A stretch of 64,000 nucleotides of DNA. Source: Coenobita brevimanus. Lineage: Eukaryota > Arthropoda > Malacostraca > Decapoda > Coenobitidae. Position 1 is the stretch's first letter. The number at the start of each line of letters is the position of its first letter. This document shows, piece after piece, positions 1 through 11,705 of this stretch. Position numbers and translations under genes: made by a program. The stretch lies in NCBI GenBank assembly GCA_032717465.1, contig CM064669.1, forward strand, positions 46,675,343 through 46,739,342, in the 5' to 3' direction. A model generated the notes under the pieces. That model searched no databases and was not told where the DNA came from. It saw only the letters and a list, made by a program, of their open reading frames with translations.

Positions 1-85
1 AATACGAGTACACAAAATAATCTGCTTTAGTGTATGGGATCTGTTCTATATCCACTGCTGTTACTACCCCACCCACTCTCATCAT

Positions 86-117
<32 letters not shown>

Positions 118-1005
118 TCATCTCTCTCTCCACCACACCTACTTTGTCCATTACACTACAAGTACTTTCGTCACCACATCTACTCTCTCCATCAGATCCA
201 CTCTCTCCACCACACCCACTCTATGCATCACACATACTCTTTACCACACCTAATGCACCGCACCTACTTCACCATACTTTCCACCCCACACTCCCTCTCT
301 TCACCACACTTCCCGACACCTCTGTCCACCGCACACGCACTTCACCACAGCCGCTCCTTCCACCACATCCACTCTCTCCACCACACCCACTCTCCAGTAC
401 ACTCACTCTCTCCACCACACCTGCTCTCGTCACTACACCCGCTTTCTTCACCATACCCACTTGCACCACCATACACACTCTCTCCATTATTCTCTCCACC
501 ACAGTTGCTCTCTCCCTCTTACCTTCTCTCTCCACCACATCTACTTTCACATCCACACCTACTCTTTCCACCACACCTACTCTCACCACCACACACACAC
601 TATCTTCACCACACTTAGTCTCTACACACCACGTATTCTCACCCCGACACCTGTTATCTCCACTACACCTGCTCTCTCCACTACACCTACTCTTTCCACC
701 ACAACTACTCTCACCACCACACCCACACTCTTTCCACCACACGCTGTTCACCACAACTACTCACCACACCTTCCTTCACCACAACTAGGCTACTCTTCAC
801 CACACCTACTCTCTCCACCACACCTACTCACTCCACCACACTAATAATCACACTTCCTTAACATTTACATCATTATTCACACTAGCCCTCCTCTTCACAC
901 TCATACACAATTATTCATACGATCTCGCTACCACACATTACTCTCGCCACCACACCTGCACCACTCTGGCCACCACACCTTGCTCTACATGGCGAGAGTA
1001 ATCGA
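1..1005 (+). repeat. 18-bp CCACCACACCTA minisatellite
   Basis: Degenerate tandem repeats of about 18 bp, consensus close to CTCTCTCCACCACACCTA, clearest from 180 to 840. A short (CAT)n run lies at about 84-121 and the units fade after 860. Long open frames exist on both strands because the unit length is a multiple of three and contains no stop; they are low-complexity and I do not call them genes. Confidence 0.85.
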
Positions 1006-1110
1006 GCCTCTCTACTTTAAGTGGGCTAGACTCATTCTGCCTTTCGCTTGATCAATGGTCTTAGTTGTGGCCATTTTTCTTCTATAATTAAGCCGCACCT
1101 GAGTCTTGCC

Positions 1111-1211
1111 TGCGTGTGTGTGTGTGTGCGTGTGTGTGTGTGTGTGTGTGTAAGAGGAATTTTTTTTATATGTGCATGGATGTGGATGTGTTTTGTGTGC
1201 TTTGAGATACA

Positions 1212-1300
<89 letters not shown>

Positions 1301-1361
1301 GTAATTATGTGCATGAATGTGGATGTGTTTTCGTGTGCGTTGAGATATCTTAGTGTGTGTG

Positions 1362-1407
<46 letters not shown>
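1111..1407 (+). repeat. Duplicated segment anchored in (TG)n arrays
   Basis: A (TG)n run at 1111-1152 is followed by a unique segment of about 60 bp, then (TG)n and (GA)n to about 1295. A second diverged copy of the same segment (1296-1354) and (TG)n follow to 1407. Both segments share ATGTGCATGNATGTGGATGT and GAGATA near the end. This looks like a tandem duplication with breakpoints inside the microsatellite. Confidence 0.8.
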
Positions 1408-1735
1408 CAGGATGGATACATGTTAACGAGAGGTTATAAAGGTGTCAGTCTGAGTGAAATGTGTGTAAGGAAGTGTGAATGTGAAGTGCGAACAAGTGTG
1501 AGGATGTGTGAATATGAAGTGTGAATAGGTGTGTAATGAAGTGTGAATGTGAAGTGTGAACAGGTGTGTGATGAAGTGTTAATGTGAACAGTGTGAATAA
1601 CTGTGTAAGGAAGTGTGATTGTGAAGTGTGAATAAGTGTGCGAAGGGCTTGAGGGACAATTCATATAAGTGAGTGTAGTGTGTGAATTAGTGTGAATAGG
1701 CTATTATTGAATGAGCGAGTGTGAATAAGCGTTTG
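1408..1735 (+). repeat. GTGTGAATGTGAAG minisatellite
   Basis: Short degenerate units built on GTGTGAATGTGAAGTGTG with spacers such as AATAAGTGTG and AACAGGTGTG. It continues the TG-rich composition of the preceding array. No coding signal. Confidence 0.75.
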
Positions 1736-1740
1736 TGAAG

Positions 1741-1813
<73 letters not shown>
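1741..1813 (+). repeat. (TC)n microsatellite
   Basis: Uninterrupted TC dinucleotides for about 73 bp, leading directly into a longer polypyrimidine tract. Confidence 0.97.
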
Positions 1814-1816
<3 letters not shown>

Positions 1817-2330
1817 TTTCCCATGTCTTTCTCCCTTCCCTTCCCTTCCCTTCCCTTTCCTCTTGCTTTCTTCCTATTGCTTCATCTAATCTCTTCTCGT
1901 CACCCCTCCTCTTCTTGCCTCACCTCCTCTCCTCTCCCCTCCTCTCCTCTCTTTTCTTTCATTTTACTTTCCCTGCCTTTCTTTCTTACCTTCGCCTGCC
2001 TATCTTCTCTCTGTTTCTCCCTCTATCTCTCTTCCCTCTCCCTTTCACTCCTACCTTCCTTCCTCACGTTTCACATCCCTTGCCTTCCTTTCCCTTCCTC
2101 TTTTTCACTTTCTAGGCTACCATTTCTCTCCATTCCCTTCTCCTCTCACATTCTTTCCCACTTTCTTTACATTTCCTTTTCCTTCTTTCCCTTATTTCAT
2201 TTCCTCCCTTCCCCTTTCTATCACTCCCATCCCGTTCCTCTCTCTCCCTTTCTTTCCTGCCGCTCTTTCCTACATTTTATCTCCCTTTTCGTCCCTTCTT
2301 TTTCACTCCCTTTCGTTGTATTTCTAGTGA
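1814..2330 (+). repeat. Polypyrimidine tract
   Basis: About 0.5 kb of almost pure C and T on the + strand, with CCCTTC and CCTCTC clusters. The open frames here are Ser/Leu/Phe/Pro low-complexity translations. Mirror-like homopurine/homopyrimidine DNA of this kind can adopt triplex (H-DNA) structure. Confidence 0.9.
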
Positions 2331-2475
2331 CATCCATGAGGGAGAGGTGGGTGGGGGAGAGCATTTTATTTTCTTATTTATTTTTTTGTAAACACACGTA
2401 GGCTTTATTTTTACGTCAAATATTATACTCTAACAGACAGCAGGATCTAGTTCAATAGGCCTCCTGTTAACTCAT
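2331..2475. other. Short mixed-sequence spacer
   Basis: About 145 bp of ordinary base composition between two pyrimidine tracts. I see no gene or known element. Confidence 0.6.
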
Positions 2476-3107
2476 ATATTGCTATTTTCTCTCTCTTCTC
2501 TCTTTCTCCTTCCTTCACTCTCCTCCTCTCTCCCTTTTCCTTCACCCTCCCCTTCTCTTCCTTATTCCACTTTCCCTTCCCTCTTCTTTTCATTTTACTT
2601 CCCCTACTCTCACCCCAGATTCTCTCACCTTCCCCCCCCCACTTCCCCTCACTTTCTACCCTCCCTTAACTTCACAACCCCTTCTTCTCAACTCCTCAAC
2701 TCTCTCCTAACCTCTCCTCTTCTCCCCTCCCCTCCTCTCTTCCCACATCACCTCCTCTTAACTGTTCTTTCCACACCCCGCCTACTCTCCCCTTGTCCTC
2801 ACTTCACTTCCTCTTTCCTCTCCCCTCCCTTCCCACCCCTCCTCTCCTATACCCTCCCTTCTTGTACCCTCATCTCTTCTCCCCTCCCCTCCCCTTCCCT
2901 TCTTTCCCCTCCTCTCGCCTCCTCGCTTCTCTCCTTACCTCTCTTCCATTCCTTTCTCCCCTCACTTCCCGTCCCTTCAGTTTACCTCACACCTCATCTC
3001 TCCTCGTACCTCCCCTCCTCTCCCCTCTCTCTCCTCCAGTCTCTTCCCTTTCCTCCCCTCTCCCCTTCCCGTCCCCTCCCTTCTCCTCCCCTCACACCTG
3101 AGGCCAA
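2476..3107 (+). repeat. Polypyrimidine tract
   Basis: About 630 bp of C/T-rich + strand sequence with many CCCCTCC and CTTCCC runs. It ends sharply at 3107 and the purine strand switches about 55 bp later. Confidence 0.9.
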
Positions 3108-3165
3108 GACATCATGAAACATATACACGAAGTCTATTGATTAGCATGACGTCATTGCTAAGAGG
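3108..3165. other. Strand-switch spacer with a TGACGTCA palindrome
   Basis: A 58-bp mixed-sequence island between a pyrimidine-rich (+) tract and a purine-rich (+) tract. It contains a perfect 8-bp TGACGTCA (3147-3154), the consensus of a CRE/ATF site. With no gene nearby this is probably chance. Confidence 0.5.
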
Positions 3166-3902
3166 GATGGAGAGGGAAGGAAAGTGGAGAAGGAGGAAGG
3201 GAGGAGAATAGGAAGGGAAGCAGGAAGGGGGAGAAGGAGAAAGGGAGGAAGGGGAAGGAGAAAGGAATGAAGGAGAAAAAGAAAGGAAAGAAGGAGAAAA
3301 GGAGGGTAGGAAGGAACAAAGGAGGGATGGAAGGAAGGAAGGAAAAAAGAAATAAAGACAGGAGGTTGAGAAGGAAGGAAGGAAAGAAAAGGAAGGAAGA
3401 AATGACTGAATGAATGAATGAACGAAGAAAAGAAGGATGGGAGGAAAGATGGTAGAGAAGGAAGAAAGGAAGGGAGGACAGGAGCTAATGAAGAGGGGAA
3501 GGCAGGAAAAGGAAAGGAAGGAAGGAAGGAAGGGAGGGAGGAATGAAGGAAGGAACGGTAGGCAAGAGGAGATGGAAAATAGAAGATTGCAGAGACGGAA
3601 GTAGTTTAGAAAAATCAAAAATTGAAAGACAAGGAAAAAACTAACAAAAAGAAAAAGAAGTCGAAAGAAAAACAATTAAAGAAAGAAAAAGATATTGAAC
3701 GAAGTAAGAAAAAAGGAAGAAGACAGGAGGAAGAAGAGAGGCAGGGAGAAAGAGGGAGGAAGGTAGGTAAGAAGAGATGGAGATAGAGGAGGAGGAGGAG
3801 GAGGAAAGGAAGAGGGGGAAATAGAAAGCACGCTGGAAGTAGAGATAGAGCGAGAGAAATAGGAAGATAGGAAGGCAAGGAGAAAAAATCCAATAGAAGA
3901 AG

Positions 3903-3933
<31 letters not shown>

Positions 3934-5680
3934 TTAAAGGGAGTCAAGGGATGGGAACAGGAAGGTAGGCAGGGAGAATGCAAAGGGAGAAAGTAGAGAG
4001 GCACAGACAAGGATGACAGAAAGGTTAAGAATATGAGAGGGATGGAGGGAAAGAGGAAAGGTGAAGAAAAAGTCCGCAGGGAGAGAGAGGAGAGGAAAGA
4101 TGGAAGGAAGGAAGGAGGGAAATTAGGAAGGAAGGGAGTTGAAAAACCAGAGATGGAGGGAGGGTGGGTAGGAATCAGATCATACGAAGTGAAGGGAGAA
4201 AGGGAGGACGAGAAATAGGAAGGGAGACAAAGGAGAGAGAGAGAAAGAGAGAGAGAGAGAGGGGGGTAATGCATGGAGGAATGTAACGGAACGACAGGGA
4301 GCGAGAAAAAGGGAGAAAGGGAGGGAGGTAGGGAGGGAGAGAGAAAGTGAGGCAAAGGGTTGGGATAGGAGTAGGAAGAGGAGACAGGTAATGGATGGAG
4401 GGATGGAGGGAGGTAAGGAAATGACAGGTAGAGGGAGGGAAGGAGGGAGGAGATAAGGGAAAGAGGGAGACAGGATGATAATGAGGCCGCCAGGGAGACA
4501 GACAGGGAGAGTGGAAGGGAGGAGAGATAAGCTTGAAGGAGGGAGAGAGGGAGGGAGGGAGAGTAATAATGAGAGAAGGGAGAGATGGATGAAGGAATGA
4601 AGGAAAGGAACGAAAGGAGGGAAGGAAGTAGGAGAAAAAGGAAGGAAGGAAGGAGGGAAGAAAGGAAAGGAGGAAGGAAGGAAAGAAAGGATTGAATAGA
4701 GGAAAATAGGGCATGAAAGAAGGGGGAAAGGAAAGAAGGAAGGATGGAAGAAGGAACGGATAGAAGGAATGAAGGAAAGAAGGAAGGAAGAAAGGAGGGA
4801 GGGGGAGGGAGGGATGAGGGAGAGAGGGGGGGATTACGATAGCAACAGGAAAAACGGAAGAAACATGGGAAGCAAGAAGGAAGGAAGAATGGATGGAAAG
4901 AAATAAGGAAGGAATAGAAGTAGGAAAAATAAGATTCAAGGAAGGATGGAGGGATGGATGGATGGTAAGGAGGGAGAGACGGATGGAGGAAGAGGTGTGG
5001 CCAAGATAATTAATGGGACGGGGAGACGAAAGAAGAAAGGAAGGAAAGAAGAGAAGGAAGGAAGGAAAGGACGAAGAAAAGGAAGGAAGGAAAGGAAGAA
5101 GAGAAGGAAGGAAAGAAAAGAAGGAAGGAAGGAAAGGAAGGAAGGAAGGAAGGAAGGAAGGAAGGAAGGAAAGGAAAGAAGGGAAGGAAAGGAAGGAAGG
5201 AAAGGAAAGAAGAGAAGGAAGGAAGGCAAGGAAAGAAGAGAAGGAAGGAAGGAAAGGAAGAAGAGAAGGAAGGAAGGAAGGAGAGAAGAGAAAACGAAAG
5301 AGCTGAAGGAATGGAAAGAAGAGAATGAAGGAAGGAGAGAGAGAGGAAAATGAAAGAAAGGAAGGAAAGGAGGAAGGAAAGGAAAAGAAGAAAGGAAAAA
5401 AAAAAGAGGAAGGCAGAAAAGGAGGAAACTTGGAAGGAAGGATGGAAGGATTGAACGAAGGGATAAAAAAAAGTAAAAATAAAGGAAAGAAAAGGTGGAA
5501 TGAGAAACCAGAATCGCAGAAAGAAACTACTAAAGAACAAACAAAAAAGAAAAAGAAAAAAAGAAGAGAAGCGAAAGATAAATGAGAATGGAAAAGAAAA
5601 ACAAAAATGAAGGATAAGAACGGCAGAGAAGGAAGGTAACAAAAAGGGATGAGCGAGGAAGGAAGTCTATGGATAAAGTG

Positions 5681-5733
<53 letters not shown>

Positions 5734-6120
5734 GAAATAAGCCAGGGAGAAAGAGAGGTATAGAATGAGTGAGGGAGAAGGAGAGGTATAGAAGGAGTGA
5801 GGAAGAAGAAACGGGGACAGAGTGAGTGAGGGAGGGAAAAGGAGAGGTCTAGAATGAGTGAGGGAGAAAGGGAGGGACAGAGAGAGTGAGGGAGAAAGAA
5901 AAACATAAGGTTAGTAAGGGAGGAGAGAGGGATAGAGTGGGTGAGGAAGAAAGAGAGGAAGAGAGTGAGAGAGAAGGCGAAACTTTAAGACAACAGGGGA
6001 AAAGAGATTGATAATGTGAGCGAGGGGGAAAGAGGAGAAACTGGGAGCAAGAGAGAGAGATAAAGTGAGAGAGGAAGAAAGAGAATACATAACGAGAAAG
6101 TGAGAGAGTGTGAGTGGAAG

Positions 6121-6156
<36 letters not shown>

Positions 6157-6446
6157 GAGAAAGGGAGAGACGTGAGCAACGGGGAAGGAAGGGGATAAGA
6201 GAGTGATGGAGAAGGGTTAAAATGAACGAGGGAAAAAGATAAATGGGGCATGTAAGAGAGAGATAAAGAGAGAAAGAGAGAAAAAGAAGGATGAAATATG
6301 TAAGGAACAAAGAGAGGGTAAAGAAAGAGAGAAGGAGAAGGGTAATGAGAGTGAGGAATAAAGAAAGAGTGAAATGAGAGAGAAAATGAATAAAGGGAGG
6401 GAGACAGAGAGGGGTAAAGTGAGAGAGGGAGAGAGGTGAAAGAAAG

Positions 6447-6500
<54 letters not shown>
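3166..6500 (+). repeat. 3.3 kb polypurine tract
   Basis: About 3.3 kb in which the + strand is almost entirely A and G, mostly GGAAG, GGAGG and GAGAGA words with rare C or T. Pure (GA)n lies near 3905-3933, 5685-5730, 6123-6154 and 6450-6500. It has GGAAGG-dominated, GGGAGG-dominated, AAAGAA-dominated and GAGAGA-dominated zones. Open frames on both strands are Lys/Glu/Gly/Arg or Ser/Phe/Leu/Pro low complexity. Confidence 0.92.
5036..5302 (+). repeat. (GGAA)n-rich tetranucleotide block
   Basis: The most regular part of the purine tract: GGAAGGAAGG runs interrupted by AAGAAGAGAAGG at intervals of 20-40 bp, giving a weak higher-order period. Confidence 0.85.
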
Positions 6501-6502
<2 letters not shown>

Positions 6503-6663
6503 AACTTTAAGGGATATTCATAAAAAACAAAATCTGTGACATTTGATCTCTCAGTAAATCAGATACAGAGGGGGAGAGGGGAGGACTGTATCTATTATTT
6601 TTCTATCTTTCTGTCTATCTATTTATCTATGGATCTACCTGGATTTTTTTTTTTATGCCTGCT

Positions 6664-6708
<45 letters not shown>

Positions 6709-6763
6709 CTGCCTACACCCACCCCAGTCCTATCCACCAGCCCAATAAATCTCCAAATGTGTT
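6501..6763. other. Spacer with (GA)n
   Basis: Mixed sequence following the purine tract. It contains CTAT-type repeats near 6600-6635, a T run, and (GA)n at about 6664-6705. No gene seen. Confidence 0.6.
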
Positions 6764-6764
6764 G

Positions 6765-6930
6765 TCTTTGGATACACCCCAGACACATCCCAGACACACC
6801 CCAGACACACCCCAGACACACATTAGACCCCCTCAAGCACCTCAGACATACCGGACGCACCTAAGACACACCCCAGAAGCACCCCAAACTAAACCAGACA
6901 CACCTCAGACACACTCCAGACACTCCTTAG
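6765..6930 (+). repeat. CACCCCAGACA minisatellite
   Basis: Tandem units of about 11-12 bp with core CACCCCAGACA, degenerating to CACCTCAGACA and CACTCCAGACA toward 6930. The short open frames across it are repeat translations. Confidence 0.85.
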
Positions 6931-7565
6931 ACGGAATTCAGGCTTACGACCAGTCCTTCAAGACATCTATATGCGTGACACTCAGAAAACTTTACGGTTG
7001 CAACTTGTCATCTTTCATACATATAATATGAACTCAAATATGTGCGTGAGTGAGTGGCACAGTTAGGAACACATACTTTAGAATTAATCGCCCTTGTTGG
7101 TGGGGCAAAAATCTTACTACGTTTCAAGGCTGTGTTTATACCCACATATGGAGGGGAGCTAATTATACAAAAGATAATACAATTTCGACCGAACATACTT
7201 AAAGAGGGTCCAAGTCGGGCCAAAATGGTTCTGTACTCCAAATAAATTACTTTTCTTATTAATAGGTATGGTTCTCTCCACTTTATCGCTTTCCTGTGCT
7301 TTCCTGCCATCCAATTCACCCACCCGTCACTACCAACGCATCACACACAAGGGCAGGGGTTCACATACTTAGCCTCTTCATTCCTGTGTCATATATTGTT
7401 CCTATATTCTTGCTCCCTCCTGACGATTTTACTCAGCTTAGGGAACACCGTCGCGTGTCGTACCCTAATCACGGAGCAGACGTAGCACGGAAAAGGAACA
7501 TACCATCTTTGCCAAACTGCAGGTACAACGTGTTAATATTTCTATGGTACAGTTCATTAAAAAAA
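6931..7565. other. Low-copy-looking spacer, no gene recognised
   Basis: About 630 bp of ordinary composition. The longest frame (7054-7245, +, 63 codons) has no recognisable motif and I do not call it a gene. Positions 7419-7437 carry a copy of the dispersed motif CTGACGATTTTACTCAGC found elsewhere in the window. Confidence 0.5.
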
Positions 7566-7567
7566 AA

Positions 7568-7569
<2 letters not shown>

Positions 7570-7627
<58 letters not shown>

Positions 7628-7668
7628 TCTCCAGTTTCTATTGTACTCTCTCTCTCTCTCTCTCTCAA
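7570..7668 (+). repeat. (TG)n and (TC)n microsatellites
   Basis: (TG)n at about 7570-7626 preceded by a short A run, and a (TC)n run at about 7648-7667. Confidence 0.95.
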
Positions 7669-7784
7669 GCACCCTCACGCCCCATAATTGCACACACAGT
7701 TACAATACAACAACAGCGTGTGGGCAGTTTGTGAAGGGCTATTTGCCTGGGGGAGGGCCACGGGTACAAGTGTGAGAGAAAGGT

Positions 7785-7844
7785 GAACGGAAGGAGAGGA
7801 ACAAAGGTGAGAGAAAGACAAGGAGAGGGGGTAAGAAATGTGAG

Positions 7845-7900
<56 letters not shown>

Positions 7901-8746
7901 AAGTTTATAAGAAAACAAACGAGAAAAACAAAGAGAGAGGAAGAGAAAAGCGTGGTAAGAAAGATACGAGAAGGGAGTAAGAGAAGACATGAGAAATACA
8001 GTACAAAATGGGAGACAGAGGGAGAGAAAAAGCATGCAAAAGTGAGAGAAGGAAGAGAAAGAGAGAAAATGCTTAAAAGAAAGAGTAAAACGCAGAGGTG
8101 GAGTGAGAAAGAAAGGAAGAGTATGGAAGCGAGGGATAAAGGGAAAGAATAGAGAAAAGAGAAAAATTTAATGAATAGCAAGAACAATAAAAAAAAAGGA
8201 ACACAGATAGAGGAAGAGGGAGGAGGTGGAACGAGACAGAAAGTAAGAATAGGAGAAAATTAACACAGGAGGCTAAGAATCAAGAGACGTAGTGAGAAAG
8301 GGAAAGAGATCAAGAGTGTGAAAAGTAGAAAGGAAGAAGAGACAGAAGAATGGAGAGCAAGAGAAAACAAAAACTAAAGACAAAGAAAAGCAGGAGGAAA
8401 AAGTGCAAGAGGCGGGAGTAAGGAACGAAGAAGAAAATGAAAAAAAAAAGACAAATAATTAAAATGAGAGACAAGGGAAGAGAGGAAAATGATCAACAAA
8501 TAATAGTGTGAGAAAAGATGGAAAGGAAAAAGAAAAATTAAATAAAGAGAGAGGCAGGAGAAGAGAGGAAAGAGAAGAAGAAGAAATGAGTGAGACAAAA
8601 AGAAATCGAAAGGAAAAGGAGGACAAGAATGGAACATAAAGAAAAACAAAGATAAGAAAAGGAAAAAAAAAACAAATGATAAAACTGTGAAAGGGAAAAA
8701 GAAATATAGAAAGAAAGACGAAAAAAGAACATAATAACGACAGAGA

Positions 8747-8784
<38 letters not shown>

Positions 8785-8961
8785 AATTAAAGGAAAAGGA
8801 TCCGATGAGGCGGAAGAAAGAGTGCCGAGGAGGAAAAATGAAGAAAAGAAAAGACAAGAGAGAGACGAAAAAGGAGACAAGAACATAGGATAGAAAAATT
8901 ATGAGAAAATGAGAGAAAAGTGAAAGGTCAGAAAGAGAACTAAATGGGTCAACAAACAGAT

Positions 8962-9012
<51 letters not shown>

Positions 9013-9170
9013 GAAATGATCTGAGAAAGGAAGAAGCAAACATAATCGACAAGACGAGAATGGATAGGAAATGAGAAGAGAAATTTAGAGAAAAAGAGAA
9101 AATAATGAAAGAGAGGAAAGAGAAATTAAAGAGAGAGGACCTAATGGACTGGGAGAGAGAGTTGTTTTTC
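7785..9170 (+). repeat. 1.4 kb polypurine tract
   Basis: A/G-rich + strand, more A-rich than the 3.3 kb tract (AAGAAAAG words). (GA)n runs lie near 7847-7899, 8753-8779 and 8965-9010. Open frames are low-complexity shadows on both strands. Confidence 0.9.
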
Positions 9171-9179
9171 ATGGCCACC

Positions 9180-9640
9180 TGTTTTCACCCTCCTTTCTTA
9201 CCTCCTCCTCTTCCCTCCTTTATCCATTTTCCTCCATTCTTTCCTTTTCTTTCCTTCTTCTGTTCTTTTTCCTCCTGTTCCTCTCTTTTTTTGCTCATTT
9301 TCCTTCTCTTCCTCACTTGTCTTTCTTCCTCTTCCTCCCTTCTTTGTTCATTTTCCTCTTTTTCCTTCTGTGTCTTTTTCCCCCTCATATTTCACCAGTT
9401 TCCCCCCCCCCCTCACTCTTCCTCCATTCATTCATCCGTCATACTCTGTCTTTCTTTTCCCTCTGTGTCTGTCTCATCTTTTTAAATTCCCTCCATTCCT
9501 TTCTCCCCCTCCCCTACTACTCTTCCTCCTCCTTCATTCTCATCGTTTCCTCCTCTTGCACCCTCTCTTATCCCTTCTCTCCCTTTCTCTCTCATTCCCT
9601 CTCTATTTTCATCTTTATCCGTTCTCTCTCTCCCTCAATT
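9180..9640 (+). repeat. Polypyrimidine tract
   Basis: The purine strand flips at about 9170-9180: the + strand becomes C/T-rich (CCTCTTCC, CTTCCTC) for about 460 bp. No gene. Confidence 0.88.
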
Positions 9641-9857
9641 CACATACGGTCGGCATGCAATACTCAAAGAGATTGAATTCCTGTAGGGAGGACCAGCTTA
9701 GCGTTATGCATTCATTACCTGTTTACCTGGACGAACAACACATGGCAAAAAAAAGAAAATAGAAGGAAAAAAAGTATCGAGTGGGTTATACGTACGAAAT
9801 AATACGACACTACGAACGAAGAATGCTTGCTAGCCTTACATTATGGGGCGAGCAGCT
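9641..9857. other. Short spacer, no gene
   Basis: About 215 bp of mixed sequence with an A-rich patch at 9745-9775. No recognised element. Confidence 0.5.
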
Positions 9858-10478
9858 TGATTGATTGATTGATTGGATGACTGATTAAATGACTGATTTA
9901 TTGAGTGAATGGCTGATTGATTGACTGACTGACTGACTGACTGATTGATTAATTGATTGGTTGACTGACTGACTGACTGAATGATTGACTGATTGATTGA
10001 TTGTCTGACTGATTGACTGACTGACTGACTGATTAATTGAGTGAATGGCTGATTGATTGACTGACTGACTGGCTGACTGATTGATTGACTGACTGATTAA
10101 ATGATTGGTTGACTGATTGACTGACTGACTCATTGATTGACCGATTGATTGATTGGCTGACTGACTGACTGATTGATTGACTGAATGACTGATTGATTGA
10201 TTGATTGATTGGCTGACTGACTGACTGATTGATTGACTGACTGAATGACTGACTGATTGATTGATTGATTGGCTGACTGACTGACTGACTGACTGATTGA
10301 TTGATTGGCTGACTGACTGACTGATTGACTGACTGAATGACTGACTGATTGATTGATTGATTGTCTGACTGACTGACTGACTGATTGATTGATTGACTGA
10401 TTGATTGACCGACTGACTGGTTGATTGATTGATTGATTGACTGACTGACTGACTGATTGATTGATTGACTGATTGATT
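9858..10478 (+). repeat. 620-bp TGAY tetranucleotide array
   Basis: A 4-bp lattice in which almost every step is TGAT or TGAC, with occasional TGGC, TGAA and TGTC. Changes are nearly all substitutions that keep the 4-bp phase. The minus strand reads as Ser/Gln/Asn/Val/Ile repeats with few stops; I treat this as a consequence of the repeat, not a Q/N-rich protein. Confidence 0.93.
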
Positions 10479-10788
10479 ACAGCTGCGAACATTAATATCG
10501 ATTCATTACATTGCGAAAAATACCGAGACGATGAGCAAGGACTTTAGAATTCCAGTGAGACGATCGTAGAAGCCCAATAAAGTTTCAGAATACTAAGTTA
10601 CAGTTTCACAATGGAAGTAATTTTGAGTCCTACAGCTTGGCACTCAATGAAATAAATATGTATACTGTTAAATCAGCCTTAGGATACACATGGTCTGCCT
10701 GGAACTGTAATTACTCGTATTTAACGCTGACCAAGAAGCACTAAGGGACTGCAACTTGCTCCCCCACCAACTGTGCCCATTCCCCTTG
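10479..10788. other. Mixed-sequence spacer, no gene
   Basis: About 310 bp with ordinary composition between two tandem arrays. I see no coding frame, RNA gene or known repeat. Confidence 0.5.
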
Positions 10789-11010
10789 GTCTTCGACAAA
10801 TTACTCTCATTCTTGTCAAACAAATTACTTTCATTCTTAAAAATTGCTTTCATTCTTACAAATTACTTTCATTCTTACAAATTGCTTTCATTCTTACAAA
10901 TTGCTTTCATTCTTACAAATTACTTTCATTCTTACAAATTGCTTTCATTCTTACAAATTGCTTTCATTCTTACAAATTACTTTCATTCTTACAAGTTACT
11001 TTCATTCTTG
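10789..11010 (+). repeat. 19-bp minisatellite with alternating unit types
   Basis: About 11 units of 19 bp, consensus ACAAATTRCTTTCATTCTT. The R position is A (unit A) or G (unit G). The order across the array is close to A A G A G G A G G A A, so a 57-bp A-G-G higher-order unit repeats in the middle. Because 19 is not a multiple of three, all three + frames stay open; none is a gene. Confidence 0.93.
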
Positions 11011-11014
11011 TCGA

Positions 11015-11596
11015 ACTCTTAACCCCTCCACCAACTTTCCTTCATATCAAATCAAGGCTGTTTGTGTTTACTTTGCCCAGTTACCTTGATTTTTGAGCCC
11101 TACCTGTGACCTTGACCTTTGACCCCTTGTTCTAAAAAAATAGTAGATCAACTTCTTCAGCGGCCCTAAACTCCCCGGCAAGTTTGATTTAGCTTAGACC
11201 AACTCTAGTTATTTTGTTCACAATCTTGATCTTTGACTGACAGAGTGTTCTTGCATCTGAATTTCTTCGTTCTTGCCTGATCGTTAAGCTTTCCGCCAAG
11301 TTTGATTCAGATTGGATAAAAACTGTTTGAGTTAACCTTGTCCTATGATCCTGAACTTTGACCTTTCCCTGTGACCTTGGCCTTTTGACTCATTGTTCTC
11401 ATAATCGAATCCTTTTGTTTTTGTCTTATCCTCAACTCATTCACAAAGTTTCGTATAAATCGGATAAAACCGTGTAAGTTGACCCTCCCCTGCGACCCTA
11501 ACCTTTCGACTTTTTGTTCTTTTTAAAAAATTGGTTTACTCCTTGGTTGGCACCTTCCACCAAGACTAGATAATATCCGATCAAAACTTGTTATTT

Positions 11597-11598
<2 letters not shown>
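11015..11598 (+). mobile_element. Tandem TGACCTTGACC-type dispersed element, copy 1
   Basis: About 4-5 diverged units of roughly 113-150 bp. Each unit has a CTTGACCTTTGAC block (near 11108, 11221, 11367 and 11492), a CTTGTTCT-like block, a CCAAGTTTGATTC block and an ATCGGATAAAAAC block. A second copy lies at 24395. Sequences of this style are, as I recall, dispersed in many invertebrate genomes; I do not assign a class. The end abuts (CA)n. Confidence 0.7.

Positions 11599-11641
<43 letters not shown>
11599..11641 (+). repeat. (CA)n microsatellite
   Basis: CA dinucleotides directly at the 3' end of the preceding dispersed element. The second copy of that element also ends in (CA)n, so this may be its tail. 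Confidence 0.93.
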
Positions 11642-11642
<1 letters not shown>

Positions 11643-11705
11643 GGTCCTGGAGATGAAGGCGTTGTATGATAAAACACTTCCTCGCTGATATGAGGGTCGG
11701 ACCAC

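Noticed and set aside
3147..3154. CRE (TGACGTCA) as a functional enhancer
   Set aside because: A single 8-bp match without a nearby gene or promoter. Chance is the simplest explanation.
7054..7245. 63-codon frame as a small gene
   Set aside because: Balanced composition, but no recognisable motif and short enough to occur by chance.
9885..10492. Gln/Asn/Ser-rich frames that look prion-like
   Set aside because: They are the reverse-strand reading of the TGAY tetranucleotide array and depend entirely on its 4-bp phase.
10789..11010. CRISPR-like regular repeat
   Set aside because: Units are contiguous 19-bp copies with no spacers, and the DNA is eukaryotic. It is a minisatellite.
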